A stretch of 64,000 nt of DNA, taken from assembly GCF_003086295.3 (NCBI RefSeq), contig NC_092038.1:106175837-106239836 (forward strand). The letters run 5' to 3'. A program made the position numbers and the translations under genes. Under the pieces are notes generated by a model. The model was given only the letters and a program-made list of their open reading frames with translations, was not told where the DNA came from and did no database searches. Of the stretch, positions 12,001 to 20,562 are shown piece after piece (the stretch's first letter is position 1; each line of letters starts with the position of its first letter). Source of the DNA: Arachis hypogaea (lineage: Eukaryota > Streptophyta > Magnoliopsida > Fabales > Fabaceae).

Positions 12001-12356
12001 CTGTGAGGTTCATACCCAAAGAGTACAGCTACGTGCAGAGAAAGAAATTAATTTCAGATGCCAAGTACTACCTTTGGGATGAACCATATCTCTTTAAGAG
12101 ATGTGTTGACGAAGTGATCCGCAGATGTGTACCCAGAGAAGAAGCACAAAGGATCTTATGGCATTGCCATGGATCACAGTATGGAGGACATTTTGGAAGT
12201 GAGCGAACAGCCACTAAAGTCCTCCAATGTGGCTTCTACTGGCCTACTCTCTATAAAGATTCCCGAGAGTTTGTGCGTAACTGTGACAGTTGCCAAAGAG
12301 CTGGTAACTTGCCTCATGGATACGCCATGCCTCAACAAGGGATATTAGAGATATAA
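9003..12356 (+). CDS. pol: pol of element A: protease, reverse transcriptase, RNase H, integrase zinc finger
   Basis: 1117 residues in the gag frame. Order: a linker with 21-residue repeats (about 90-140); aspartic protease with CDLGASINLIP (about residue 275) and ILGRPFL; RT with the FMDD catalytic motif (VFMDDFSVYGD, about 700) in place of YxDD, normal for Athila; RNase H ([39 protein letters not shown]); integrase HHCC finger (HCHGSQYGGHFG ... CDSCQRAG). The frame stops at TAA 12354-12356 directly before integrase core. C has GAG at that codon, so this is a private nonsense mutation. Translation from the genomic RNA probably needs read-through of the gag stop. Confidence 0.92.
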   Translation: MTEQLADFKEMLHDTKVANKSIELQLNQAKQQISKQITEECQAVQLRSGKTLNTSAQKSRKPNKEQLTEDNQTTVQNPSEDNKSPERNVIGVQTPEREGKLALNAHSLPSSGVQTPEKGEKLAINAHFPPNPGIQTLREDQTPESADSNPSSKAFSTTPVRNKPAASKVEEYKAKMPYPQKLRQAEQDKQFARFADYLRTLEIKIPFAEALEQIPSYAKFMKEILSHKKDWRETEKVFLTEECSAVILKSLPEKLQDPGSFMIPCTLEGSCTKTALCDLGASINLIPASTIRKLGLTGEVKPTRICLQLADGSIKYPSGIIEDMIVKVGPFTFPTDFVVLEMEEHKSATLILGRPFLATGRTLIDVQKGEVTLRVNEDEFKLNAVKAMQYPDTPNDCMGADIIDSLVEEINMAESLESELEDIFKDAQTDQEEPVETKEFSKIPQEEDKPPKPELKPLPPSLKYVFLGEGDTFPVIISSALNPQEEEALIQVLRTHKTALGWSISDLKGISPARCMHKILLEDNAKPVVQPQRRLNPAMKEVVQKEVTKLLEAGIIYTISDSPWVSPVQVVPKKGGMTVVHNEKNELVSTRTVTGWRMCIDYRRLNTATRKDHFPLPFIDQMLERLAGHDYYCFLDGYSGYNQIAVDPQDQEKTAFTCPSGVFAYRRMPFGLCNAPATFQRCMLSIFSDMVEKFLEVFMDDFSVYGDSFSSCLNHLALVLKRCQETNLVLNWEKCHFMVTEGIVLGHKISNKGIEVDKAKVEVIEKLPPPANVKAIRSFLGHAGFYRRFIKDFSKIAKPLSNLLAADTPFVFDTQCLQAFETLKAKLVTAPVISAPDWTLPFELMCDASDHAIGAVLGQRHNKLLHVIYYASRVLNDAQKNYTTTEKELLAVVYAIDKFRSYLVGSKVVVYTDHAALKYLLTKQDSKPRLIRWVLLLQEFDIEIRDRKGTENQVADHLSRIEPVAGASLPSTEISKTFPDEQLFAIQEAPWFADIANYKAVRFIPKEYSYVQRKKLISDAKYYLWDEPYLFKRCVDEVIRRCVPREEAQRILWHCHGSQYGGHFGSERTATKVLQCGFYWPTLYKDSREFVRNCDSCQRAGNLPHGYAMPQQGILEI
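9273..9420 (+). repeat. 63-bp in-frame tandem repeat with palindromes inside pol
   Basis: Units at 9273-9335, 9336-9398 and a partial third from 9399. Each encodes 21 residues around GVQTPEKGEKLALNAH and each carries two copies of the GGCGTTNNAACGCC family. C has the same repeats (about 22440-22590), more decayed. The segment lies between gag and protease, a linker that tolerates change. Confidence 0.88.
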
Positions 12357-13250
12357 TTGTTTGATGTATGGGGAATTGACTTCATGGGGCCATTCCCACC
12401 ATCACACTCAAACACTTACATTCTGGTGGCAGTGGACTATGTATCTAAGTGGGTAGAAGCAATTGCTACACCCACTAATGATACCAAGACTGTGCTGAAA
12501 TTCCTCCAGAAAAACATCTTTAGCAGATTTGGTGTTCCCAGAGTATTAATCAGTGACGGAGGCACTCATTTCTGTAATAGACAGCTATACTCTGCTATGG
12601 TTAGATATGGAATTAGCCATAAAGTGGCAACTCCGTATCATCCACAGACAAATGGGCAAGCTGAAGTCTCTAACAGAGAACTAAAAAGAATCCTGGAACG
12701 GACTGTAATGGCCCGAAGAAAGGATTGGGCAAAGAGCTTGGATGATGCTCTGTGGGCATACAGAACAGCATTCAAGACTCCTATAGGAACCTCTCCATAC
12801 CAACTGGTTTATGGGAAGGCCTGCCATCTGCCTGTGGAACTGGAACATAAAGCCTACTGGGCAACCAGATTCCTAAACATGGATGCACAGTTAGCTGGTG
12901 AAAAGAGACTACTCCAGCTAAATGAGCTAGAGGAGTTCAGACTCAATGCCTTTGAAAATGCAAAAATTTATAAGGAAAAGGCAAAGAAATGGCATGACAA
13001 GAAGTTGTCAACCAGAGTCTTTGAGCCAGGACAAAAAGTCCTGCTCTTCAACTCTAGGCTCAAACTGTTTCCAGGAAAACTTAAATCCCGGTGGAGGGGT
13101 CCGTATGTGATTACAGGAGTATCACCATATGGATATATTGAGCTTCAGGATATTGATTCTGACAAAAAGTTCATTGTTAATGGACAGAGAATCAAGCATT
13201 ATCTTGAAGGGAATTTTGAGCAGGAATGCTCAAAACTGAGACTTGAGTGA
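12357..13250 (+). CDS. Integrase core and C-terminus of element A
   Basis: 297 residues in the pol frame after the TAA at 12354. The DDE triad is visible: D in [11 protein letters not shown] in [10 protein letters not shown] in [12 protein letters not shown]-terminal GPY-like module follows ([18 protein letters not shown]). It begins at the non-ATG codon TTG, so it should be made only as part of pol, and the upstream TAA probably inactivates this copy. The stop at 13248-13250 is followed by a conserved stem-loop. Confidence 0.9.
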   Translation: MFDVWGIDFMGPFPPSHSNTYILVAVDYVSKWVEAIATPTNDTKTVLKFLQKNIFSRFGVPRVLISDGGTHFCNRQLYSAMVRYGISHKVATPYHPQTNGQAEVSNRELKRILERTVMARRKDWAKSLDDALWAYRTAFKTPIGTSPYQLVYGKACHLPVELEHKAYWATRFLNMDAQLAGEKRLLQLNELEEFRLNAFENAKIYKEKAKKWHDKKLSTRVFEPGQKVLLFNSRLKLFPGKLKSRWRGPYVITGVSPYGYIELQDIDSDKKFIVNGQRIKHYLEGNFEQECSKLRLE

Positions 13251-13277
13251 TTCTCAGTGAAAGTCCAGCTAAAGACA

Positions 13278-13308
13278 GTAAAGAAGCGCTTGCTGGGAGG
13301 CAACCCAG
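13278..13308 (+). promoter_or_regulatory. Conserved stem-loop after pol
   Basis: AAGCGCTT followed by CTGGG-AGGCAA-CCCAG (stem 13293-13297 with 13304-13308). The same element follows pol in C (26419-26434) and protease in B (42386-42401). In B the stem is TTGGG/CCCAA, a compensated change. Confidence 0.75.
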
Positions 13309-13415
13309 TCATTAGGAAGTAGTATGAATTGTTCTTACAGAGGCAAGTATCAAAAATGAAGGAATTCACAGAGTTACAGAAGGATTCAGCTCAAAAAGCA
13401 GAGAAAAAGAGCTTA

Positions 13416-13652
13416 CTGGCGAAAAAACGCCAGTAGGGGGCATTTTGGGCGTTAAACGCCAGAATGGGCACCATTCTGGGCGTTTAACGCCAGGTGTGCA
13501 GCATCCTGGGCGTTTAGAAAAACGCCCAGTGATAAAGGATTTCTGGCGTTTAACGCCAGCCAGGGCACCTGGCTGGGCGTTAAACGCCCAAAAGGGGCAA
13601 CCAATGGGCGTTAAACGCCAGAATGGGTGCCATTCTGGGCGTTTAACGCCAG
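13416..13652. repeat. Array of eight GGCGTTWAACGCC palindromes between integrase and the 3' ORF
   Basis: Eight GC-rich palindromes in about 240 bp. Six of them combine into three 44-bp hairpins (13448-13491, 13545-13588, 13607-13650), each with 20-bp arms, a 3-nt loop and a single bulged G. A separate 24-bp palindrome lies at 13506-13529 and another at 13416-13433. The overlapping ORFs on both strands (13366-13794 minus, 13445-13909 plus) are by-products of the symmetry. Equivalent arrays are in C (26585-26840) and B (39167-39312, 42543-42714). Confidence 0.9.
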
Positions 13653-13982
13653 AAAGGTGGGGGGACCACAATTTTGTTTTCAACTCAGATTTTTTCAAAC
13701 TTTCCTTTTCTTTCTCATATTTTTCTACAAAAACACATTTCAATCTCTCATCATTCACTTTAAAAAATTTAAAATCATTCTTCAAATCTTCCAATTCATT
13801 CCCAAATTTTGTTCAAAAACTCACCCTTCTTTCAATTTCTTTCCATATCTCCTCAAATCTCCTTTCAAATTTTTCTTTTTTTTCGAAAATCTTCCCCCCG
13901 ACTCTATAAATAAATGTTTGCCACTCCTCATTCCCCACACCATTCGAATTTCCTCTTCCTCTCTCTCTCTTCTTTCTTTTCT
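13653..13982 (+). other. Spacer between the palindrome array and the 3' ORF of A
   Basis: Pyrimidine- and AT-rich (CTTTT, TTCAAA) with no convincing ORF. It contains TATAAATAAA at about 13906, which could serve as a TATA box for a subgenomic transcript; this is a guess. Confidence 0.5.
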
Positions 13983-14018
13983 TTTGCTTTAGGACAAGCA
14001 AACCTCTAAGTTTGGTGT
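13983..14018 (+). promoter_or_regulatory. Hairpin plus AAGTTTGGTGT before the 3' ORF
   Basis: TTTGCTT-TAGGAC-AAGCAAA (13983-14002), then CCTCT and AAGTTTGGTGT (14008-14018), 38 nt before the ATG. The same module, with stem GTTGCTTG/CAAGCAAC, ends the 3' UTR just before the 3' LTR (16078-16113). Confidence 0.7.
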
Positions 14019-14056
14019 GCTTTTCCGTGATCACTAAGCCAAGATTCATCAAAATC

Positions 14057-15169
14057 ATGGCTCCCAAGGGAAAACAAACCAATTTAAGAGGAAAGAAAGA
14101 GAATAATCCAAAGAATCTTTGGAATCAAGAGAAGTTCTTAACCAAAGAACATGAAGACCATTATCACAAAATAATGGGTCTGAGGTCAGTGATCCCGGAA
14201 GTTAAATTTGATCTGAAAGAAGATGAATATCCGGGGATCCAAGAGAAAATTCGAAACAGAGGATGGGAAGTTCTGACCAATCCTGAAATAAAGGTTGGAA
14301 GGAACATGGTTCAGGAATTCTACTCTAATCTTTGGCTAACAGATAAGCAGAGAATGACTGGAACTGCTTACCATACCTACAGAACCATGGTCAGAGGGAA
14401 AGTTATGTACTTCCATCTGGACAAAATAAGAGAAATCTTCAAGTTACCTCAACTGCAAGATGATCCTGATTCCTTCAATAGGAGGATGGTGAGAGCAGAT
14501 AAAGGGTTGGATCAAGTTCTAGAGGACATATGCCTCCCTGGAACTAAGTGGATAACCAATTCAAAGGGTGTCCCAAACCAACTCAAGAGGGGAGACCTCA
14601 AACCAATTGCAAGAGGTTGGTTAGACTTTATTGGGCGTTCTATATTGCCCACTAGCAACCGTTCTGAGGTCACCATCAAGAGAGCAGTGATGATTCATTG
14701 CATTATGCTTGGAAAAGAAGTGGAGGTTCATCATGTGATTGCTTGTGAGATCTACACAATTGCAAATAAAAATTCCACTGAAGCCAAATTGGCTTACCCA
14801 AGCTTGATTTCCTTGCTCTGTAAAGAGGCTGGGGTGAAGATGGGAGTAGATGAGTTCATACCCATTGAACACCCAATCACCAAGAAGTCAATGGAAGGAC
14901 AAATGCAAGACAACTCTATCAAGAGGAGGGCGCAAGAATTCCTCCCTGAATTCCCAAGAATTGACTACTGGACCAGCCTAGAAGCATCTATCACCAAGTT
15001 GCAAGAGACTATGGAGCAACTGAAGGAAGAACAACAGAATCAGAACTGCATGCTCTGCAAATTGCTGAAGGAAAAAGAGAAGCAGGGGCGTGAACTCCAA
15101 GAGTTGAAACGCCAAAAGCTCTCCTCTCAAGCTGAGGGAGCATCCACTTCTCAAAATCAAGGTTGTTGA
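14057..15169 (+). CDS. 3' ORF of element A (Athila 'env-position' protein, plant transposon protein family)
   Basis: 370 residues from ATG 14057 (MAPKGKQTNLRGKK). I choose this over the TTG upstream because C has the same start. The N-terminus is basic. The middle (RSVIPEVKFDLKED; NLWLTDKQRM; GTKWITNSKGVP; GRSILPTSNRSEVTIKRA) matches what I know as the putative plant transposon protein family found after pol in Athila elements. The C-terminal 60 residues are a coiled coil (LEASITKLQETMEQLKEEQQ). I see no signal peptide or membrane segment, so an envelope role is not supported. The ORF is intact here, broken in C, and only its coiled-coil tail survives in B. Confidence 0.85.
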   Translation: MAPKGKQTNLRGKKENNPKNLWNQEKFLTKEHEDHYHKIMGLRSVIPEVKFDLKEDEYPGIQEKIRNRGWEVLTNPEIKVGRNMVQEFYSNLWLTDKQRMTGTAYHTYRTMVRGKVMYFHLDKIREIFKLPQLQDDPDSFNRRMVRADKGLDQVLEDICLPGTKWITNSKGVPNQLKRGDLKPIARGWLDFIGRSILPTSNRSEVTIKRAVMIHCIMLGKEVEVHHVIACEIYTIANKNSTEAKLAYPSLISLLCKEAGVKMGVDEFIPIEHPITKKSMEGQMQDNSIKRRAQEFLPEFPRIDYWTSLEASITKLQETMEQLKEEQQNQNCMLCKLLKEKEKQGRELQELKRQKLSSQAEGASTSQNQGC

Positions 15170-16077
15170 GTCTTAACTCTATGAAAACCTCTATCATTAG
15201 GAGCCTATGTTTTTGCGTTTTTTTTTCTTTTGTTTTGTTTTCTATTTTTATTTTTTTTAGTCTCATCTTATATTTATCTTTGAGTCTTATTCTTAATTCA
15301 TAATTAATAAAATTGAAATTTTATGCCTTAAAGCTATGAATGTCCTATGAATCCATCACCTCTCTTAAATGAAAAATGCTTTAATCACAAAAGAACAAGA
15401 AGTACAGGATTTTAAATTCATCTTTGAAACTAGTTGAATTAGTTTGATGTGGTGACAATACTTTTTGTTTTCTGAATGAATGCTTGAACAGTGCATATGT
15501 CTTTTGAATTTGTTGTTTTAAGAATGTTAAAATTGTTGGCTCTTGAAAGAATGATGGAAAAGGAGAACTGTTATTGAGGATCTGAAAAATCATCAAATTG
15601 ATTCTTGAAGCAAGAAAAAGCAGTGTGATAAAAAAAAATGAAAAAAAAGAGAGAAAAAAAAAGAAATAAAGTTGTGATCCAAGGCAAAAAGAGTGTGCTT
15701 AAGAACCCTGGACACCTCTAATTGGGGACTCTAGCAAAGCTGAGTCACAATCTGAAAAGGTTCACCCAATTATGTGTCTGTGGCATGTATGTATCTGGTG
15801 GTAATACTGGAAGACAGAGTGCTTTGGGCCACAGCCAAGACTCATACACTGGCTATGTTCAAGAATCATTATACTTAACTAGGAGAATCAATAACACTAT
15901 CTGAGTTCTAAGTTCTTATAGATGCCAATCATTCTGAACTTCAAAGGATAGAGTGAGATGCCAAAACTGTTCGGAGGCAAAAAGCTACTAGTCCCGCTCA
16001 TCTAATTGGAGCTAAGTTTCCTTGATATTTTGGAGTCTATAGTATATTCTCTTCTTTTTATCCTATTTTGATTTTCA
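15170..16077 (+). other. 3' UTR of element A, conserved with B and C
   Basis: From about 15441 on it aligns with B (43610-44265) and C (28770-29568), including GAATGCTTGAACAGTGCAT, TTGGCTCTTGAAAGAATGAT, an A-rich tract, and the block from GTGATCCAAGGC to CCCGCTCATCTAATT. The 60-codon ORF at 15722-15904 is shared with B but starts at TTG and is broken in C, so conserved RNA is more likely than a protein. Confidence 0.75.
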
Positions 16078-16115
16078 GTTGCTTGGGGACAAGCAACAAT
16101 TTAAGTTTGGTGTTG
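16078..16115 (+). promoter_or_regulatory. Terminal hairpin and probable plus-strand primer region of A
   Basis: GTTGCTTG-GGGA-CAAGCAAC (16078-16097), then AATTT, AAGTTTGGTGT (16103-16113) and TG directly before the LTR. It occupies the polypurine-tract position, although it is not purely purine. The same in B and, slightly altered, in C. Confidence 0.7.
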
Positions 16116-17642
16116 TGATGAGCGGATAATTTATACGCTTTTTGGCATTATTTTTAGTATGTTTTTAGTATGATTTAGTTAGTTTTTAGTATATTTTTTT
16201 TAGTTTTTAGTTAAAATTCACTTTTCTGGACTTTACTATGAGTTTGTGTGTTTTTCTGTGATTTTAGGTATTTTCTGGCTGAAATTGAGGGTTCTGAGCA
16301 AAAATCTGATTCAGAGACTGAAAAGGACTGCAGATGCTGTTGGATTCTGACCTCCCTGCACTCGAAGTGGATTTTCTGGAGCTACAGAAGCCCAATTGGC
16401 GCGCTCTCAACGGCGTTGGAAATTAGACATCCTGGGCTTTCTAGCAATATATGATAGTCCATACTTTGCCCGAGATTTGATGGCCCAAACCGGCGTGGCA
16501 AATCAGCCTCAGAAATTCCAGCGTTAAACGCCGGAACTGGCATAAAACTTGGAGTTAAACGCCCAAACTGGCATAAAAGCTGGCGTTTAACTCCAGAAAA
16601 GGTCTCTACACGAAAACGCTTCAAAGCTCAGCCCAAGCACACACCAAGTGGACCCAGAAGTGGATTTTTACGTCATTTACTCATTTCTGTATACCCTAGG
16701 CTACTAGTTTACTATTAATAGGATCTTTTGACATTGTATCTGTACCTCATGACACTTTACACGTTTTCTTTGAGTATCTTCCACGGCATGAGTCTCTAAA
16801 CCCCATGGTTGGGGGTGAGGAGCTCTGCTGTGTCTTGATGGATTAATGCAATTACTACTGTTTCTCATTCAATCATGCTTGCTTCCATTCTAAGATAATA
16901 CTTGTTCTTAACCCGGATGAATGTGATGATCCATGACAATCATCTTCATTCTCAACTATGAACGTGTGCCTGACAACCACCTCCGTTCTACCTTAGATTA
17001 AGTAGTTATCTCTTGGATTCTTTAACCGGAATCTTCGTGGTATAAGCTAGAACTGATGGCGGCATTCAAGAGAATCCGGAAGGTCTAAACCTTGTCTGTG
17101 GTATTCTGAGTAGGATTCAAGGATTGGATGACTGTGACGTGCTTCAAACTCCTAGCAGGCGGGGCGTTAGTGACAGACGCAAAAGAATCACTGGATTCTA
17201 TTCCGGCCTGACCGAGAACCGACAGCTGAATTCCGCATGCTGTGACAGAGCATTAGCAATCGTTTTCACTGAGAGGATGGGAGGTAGCCATTGACAACAG
17301 TGAAACCCTACATACAGCTTGCCATGGAAGGAGCCTTGCGTGTTTGAAGAAGAAGACAGTAGGAAAGCAGAGATTCAGAAGATGGAGCATCTCCAAACCT
17401 CAACCTATTCTCCATTACTGCAAAACAAGTAATCATTTCATGTTCTTTTGTTCTTTTTCACAATCAATCCTGATAATTTCTGATATCCTGACTAAGATTT
17501 ACAAGATAACCATAGCTTGCTTCAAGCCGACAATCTCCGTGGGATCGACCCTTGCTCACGCAAGGTATTACTTGGACGACCCAGTGCACTTGCTGGTTAG
17601 TTGTGCGGAGTTGCAAAAGTGTGATTGCAATTTCGTGCACCA
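16116..17642 (+). repeat. 3' LTR of element A
   Basis: 1527 bp, same ends and length as the 5' LTR, with about twenty substitutions by eye. Followed by ATAAT, the target duplication. Confidence 0.94.
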
Positions 17643-18640
17643 ATAATCAAATCCACAATCATCAACAACTATTTTAATCCGATCCTAAAGTTTACTAGAC
17701 TAAGGTTCATGAAACATTATATATTACATAAAGAAAACCGAAACCATACATTGGTCGATTACCCTCCATGCACAAAACCACTTCACCACAAGCTTTCAAG
17801 CTATCACTTAACACCAAACAACACCAAGAACACTCTATATCATGAAAAACAACAAGAATCAAAGCTAGGATTTATGACATACAACTAAACACAAGGATTT
17901 ATTGATATCTTACCTTGCCGAACAAATTTTGGGGGTAAAACCTACTACTCACCTAAGCTAGATTACACTTAAACAACAAGAACACAAAGAAATTTAACAA
18001 CCCAAAAGCCATTTTAGAAAATGACATAGGAAAGAGAAATGGAGTTTGGAATCAGAGTATCTTACCAACTTTGATGGTTTAGAAAGAAAGAGCTCGGCGA
18101 GAGCTTTGTGTGGGTGCAAGCCATTCGTCAATCCGAGCACCGTAGCTTAAGTTATAGCTCAAAGAAGGAGATGATGAATAGTGTCAATGGTTGACACTCT
18201 TCTCTCTCAATCTCATGTTCTTCTCTTCCTTTTTGTGATGAAAATGAGCTTTCTTGGCTCATTTAAGACTTTATATATGTTGCGCTTGGGCCCAACTTGG
18301 GCCTGGACCAATTGCGTAGCATTTTTAGCTCGTTTGACCCAACTTTGGGCCAAAACTTTTAGAATGAGTGCCCGGTTTGCTATTTCAAATACTTTTCTAA
18401 GATTTTCTACTATTTTATTCTCTTTCACGCAGTACTGGACAGATTTAAGCCGGCACTACCGGTACGCATTTTTACGCAAAAAATTTAAAAAAAAAACATT
18501 TTCCCAATCAGAAAAATCCGCTGAATCTGACTCTCACCTTTATATTTAAAAAAATATTCTTATATTTTTGAACCTATTCTGGACAATTAAATTATTCTAT
18601 TCTACTTAAGTGGTTTTTCGTAAAAACTCCGGTTCTTACA
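17643..18640 (-). repeat. Chromovirus 3' LTR, outer-start half
   Basis: Continues the LTR interrupted by A. It aligns along its length with 50640-51611 at roughly 88 percent by eye. On the minus strand the LTR begins TGTAAGAACCGGAG (18640). No gene; the ORFs here (17625-17888, 18181-18549, 18213-18428) are LTR sequence. Confidence 0.78.
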
Positions 18641-18652
18641 TCCTCTCCTCCT
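18641..18652 (-). promoter_or_regulatory. Polypurine tract of the chromovirus
   Basis: Minus strand AGGAGGAGAGGA directly before the LTR start TGTAAG, preceded by a T-run. A textbook plus-strand primer for a 3' LTR, which fixes the orientation of the host element. Confidence 0.85.
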
Positions 18653-18979
18653 AAAAAAAAGATTTTTGCCTGCGAAAATGCTAACCACCACGCTTCCGCT
18701 GTGTCACCCCGATCGTTCGTCATCACGGATCCGAATTCTTCAACTACATCCACTAGAATCTTCCTTTCCCGTGGCTTATTCTAACAAAACCCTAAGCTAT
18801 TGCAGTCTTAACGACGACTTTCCAAAAGATAGAACTAAGCTACCCTTACGTCCAAGCAACATATTATACCCACAGTATACGCTTACCTTTCATCGGAGGA
18901 TTCGACCCCATCACATCACGTGCATCCAGAGTAAACACCCGACCTGATTGCTGATCTGGCCCGTATCTTGATTCCTCCC
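18653..18979 (-). pseudogene. End of chromovirus gag and 3' non-coding region, pol deleted
   Basis: Read on the minus strand from 18979, the first codons continue gag past the zinc knuckle of 31166-31474 (DQQSGRVFTLDARD), the phrase that normally leads to protease in Tekay-type elements. After that no protease, RT or integrase is found; the polypurine tract follows within 330 bp. So either pol was deleted or this was a gag-only derivative. It joins 31166 once C and one CTCCC copy are removed. Confidence 0.6.
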
Positions 18980-20535
18980 TGATGAGCAGATATTTTATAC
19001 GCTTTTTGGTGGTATTTTTCTGTAGTTTTTAGTATCCTTTAGCTACTTTTTAGTATATTTTTATTAGTTTTTATGCAAAAATCATATTTTTGGGCTTTAC
19101 TATGAATTTTTGTGTTTTTCTGTGATTTCAGGTATTTTCTGGTTAAAATTGAGGGACCTGAGCAAAAATCTGATTCAGAGGCTGAAAAAGGACTGCAGAT
19201 GCTGTTGGATTCTGACCCTCCTCCACGCGAAATGGATTTTCTGGAGCTACAGAAGCCCAATTGGCACGCTCTCAATTGCTTTGGAAAGTAGACATCTTGG
19301 GCTTTCCAGCAATGTTTAATAGTCTATACTTTACCCGATATTTGACAGTGCAAACTGGCGTTTTAACGCTAACTTTTTACCCTTTTCTGGTGTTAAATGC
19401 CCAAACTGGCACCAAAGCTGGCGTTTAACGCCAGGAATAGTCTCTTCATATGAAAGCTTCAATGCTCAGTCCAAACACACACCAAGTGGACCCCGAAAGT
19501 GGATTTCTGCACTATCTATCTTAGTTTACCCATTTTCTGTAAACCTAGGTTACTGGTTTAGTATAAAAACTACTTTTAGAGATTCATTTTGGGACCTCAA
19601 AACATTTTACATCTGAATTTGTATCTTCTATGGCATGAGTCTCTAAACCCCATGGTTGGGGGTGAGGAGCTCTGCTGTGCCTCGACGGATTAATGCAATT
19701 ATTTCTGTTTTCTATTCAATCATGCTTGTTTCTATTATAAGATATTCATTCTTACTTCAACATGATGAATGTGATGATCCGTGACACTCATCAGCATTCT
19801 CAACTTATGAACGCGTGCCTGACAACTACCTCCGTTCTACCTTAGATTGAGTGTGTATCTCTTGGGTTCCTGGTTCATGAGTTTGGTTGCCTCTCCTGAC
19901 AACAGAGTGTTCAAATCTGTGAAACCATAGTCTTCGTGGTATAAGCTAGAATCAATTGGCAGCACTCTTGAGATCCGAAAAGTCTAAACCTTGTCTTTGG
20001 TATTCCGAGTAGGATTTGGGAAGGAGTGATTGTGACGAGCTTCAAACTCACAAATGTTGGGCACAGTGACAGTGTGCAAAAGGATCAATGGATCCTATTC
20101 CAGCACGAGTGAGAACCGACAGATGATTAGCCCTTCATAACCCGTAGTCATACCATTTTCACTGAGAGGACGGGTTGTATCCATTGACAACGGTGATCCA
20201 CCAACATACAGCTTGCCATGGAAGGAGCCTTATGTGTGTGAAGAAGACAACAGTAGGAAAGCAGAGATTCAGAAGACAGAGTATCTCCAAAACCTCAACC
20301 TGTTCGTCATTACTGAATCACAAGTACTTTTTTATTTTATGTTATTTATTCTTCATAAACAAAAATCATTTTGATCATTAATTTTCTGACTAAGAGTTAC
20401 AAGATAACCATAGCTTGCTTCAAGCCGGCAATCTCCGTAGGATCGACCCTTACTCACGTAAGGTATTACTTGGACGACCTAATGCACATGCTGGTTAGTT
20501 GTATCGGAGTTGTGTGATCACAAATCCGTGCACCA
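18980..20535 (+). repeat. 5' LTR of element C
   Basis: 1556 bp, TGATGAGCAG to GTGCACCA. A C/E-type LTR: it carries GACAACAGAGTGTTC (shared by both C LTRs) that A lacks. A decayed palindrome pair lies at about 19355-19430. Confidence 0.9.
19562..19569 (+). promoter_or_regulatory. TATA box of the C 5' LTR
   Basis: TATAAAAA in GTTTAGTATAAAAACTACTT; the 3' LTR copy is at 30189-30196. A good match to a plant TATA box, at the spot where D has TATAAATA and B TATAAGTA. Confidence 0.65.
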
Positions 20536-20541
20536 AGTTTT

Positions 20542-20562
20542 TGGCGCCGTTGCCGGGGATTG
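20542..20562 (+). other. Primer-binding site of C, tRNA-Asp
   Basis: TGGCGCCGTTGCCGGGGA and following bases, 6 nt after the LTR, identical to that of A. Confidence 0.9.

Larger units (their letters stand above)
6174..17642 (+). mobile_element. Element A: full-length Athila-type LTR retrotransposon, 11,469 bp
   Basis: Two LTRs of equal length (1527 bp, 6174-7700 and 16116-17642), flanked by the perfect 5-bp duplication ATAAT (6169-6173 and 17643-17647). Order: LTR, tRNA-Asp primer site, leader, gag, protease-RT-RNase H-integrase, palindromic spacer, 3' ORF, 3' UTR, hairpin and AAGTTTGGTGTTG, LTR. By eye the LTRs differ at about twenty positions, so it is young. Gag, pol and integrase share one frame broken only by TAA at 8991 and TAA at 12354. 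The related LTR at 50522-51611 shows the site without the insert. Confidence 0.95.

Noticed and set aside
13416..13652. Regular palindromic repeats that could suggest a CRISPR array
   Set aside because: Spacers are themselves palindromic and related, repeat length varies, and the context is a plant retrotransposon.
13445..13909. ORFs on both strands over the palindrome arrays (also 26671-26911, 39264-39467, 42673-42879)
   Set aside because: Palindromic DNA gives similar open frames on both strands; no conservation as protein.
14057..15169. A true viral-type envelope protein in the 3' ORF
   Set aside because: No signal peptide, membrane span or cleavage site seen; it looks soluble with a C-terminal coiled coil.
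15722..15904. Conserved 60-codon protein in the 3' UTR (also 43910-44107)
   Set aside because: Starts at TTG with no ATG, and the frame is broken in C; nucleotide conservation is enough to explain it.
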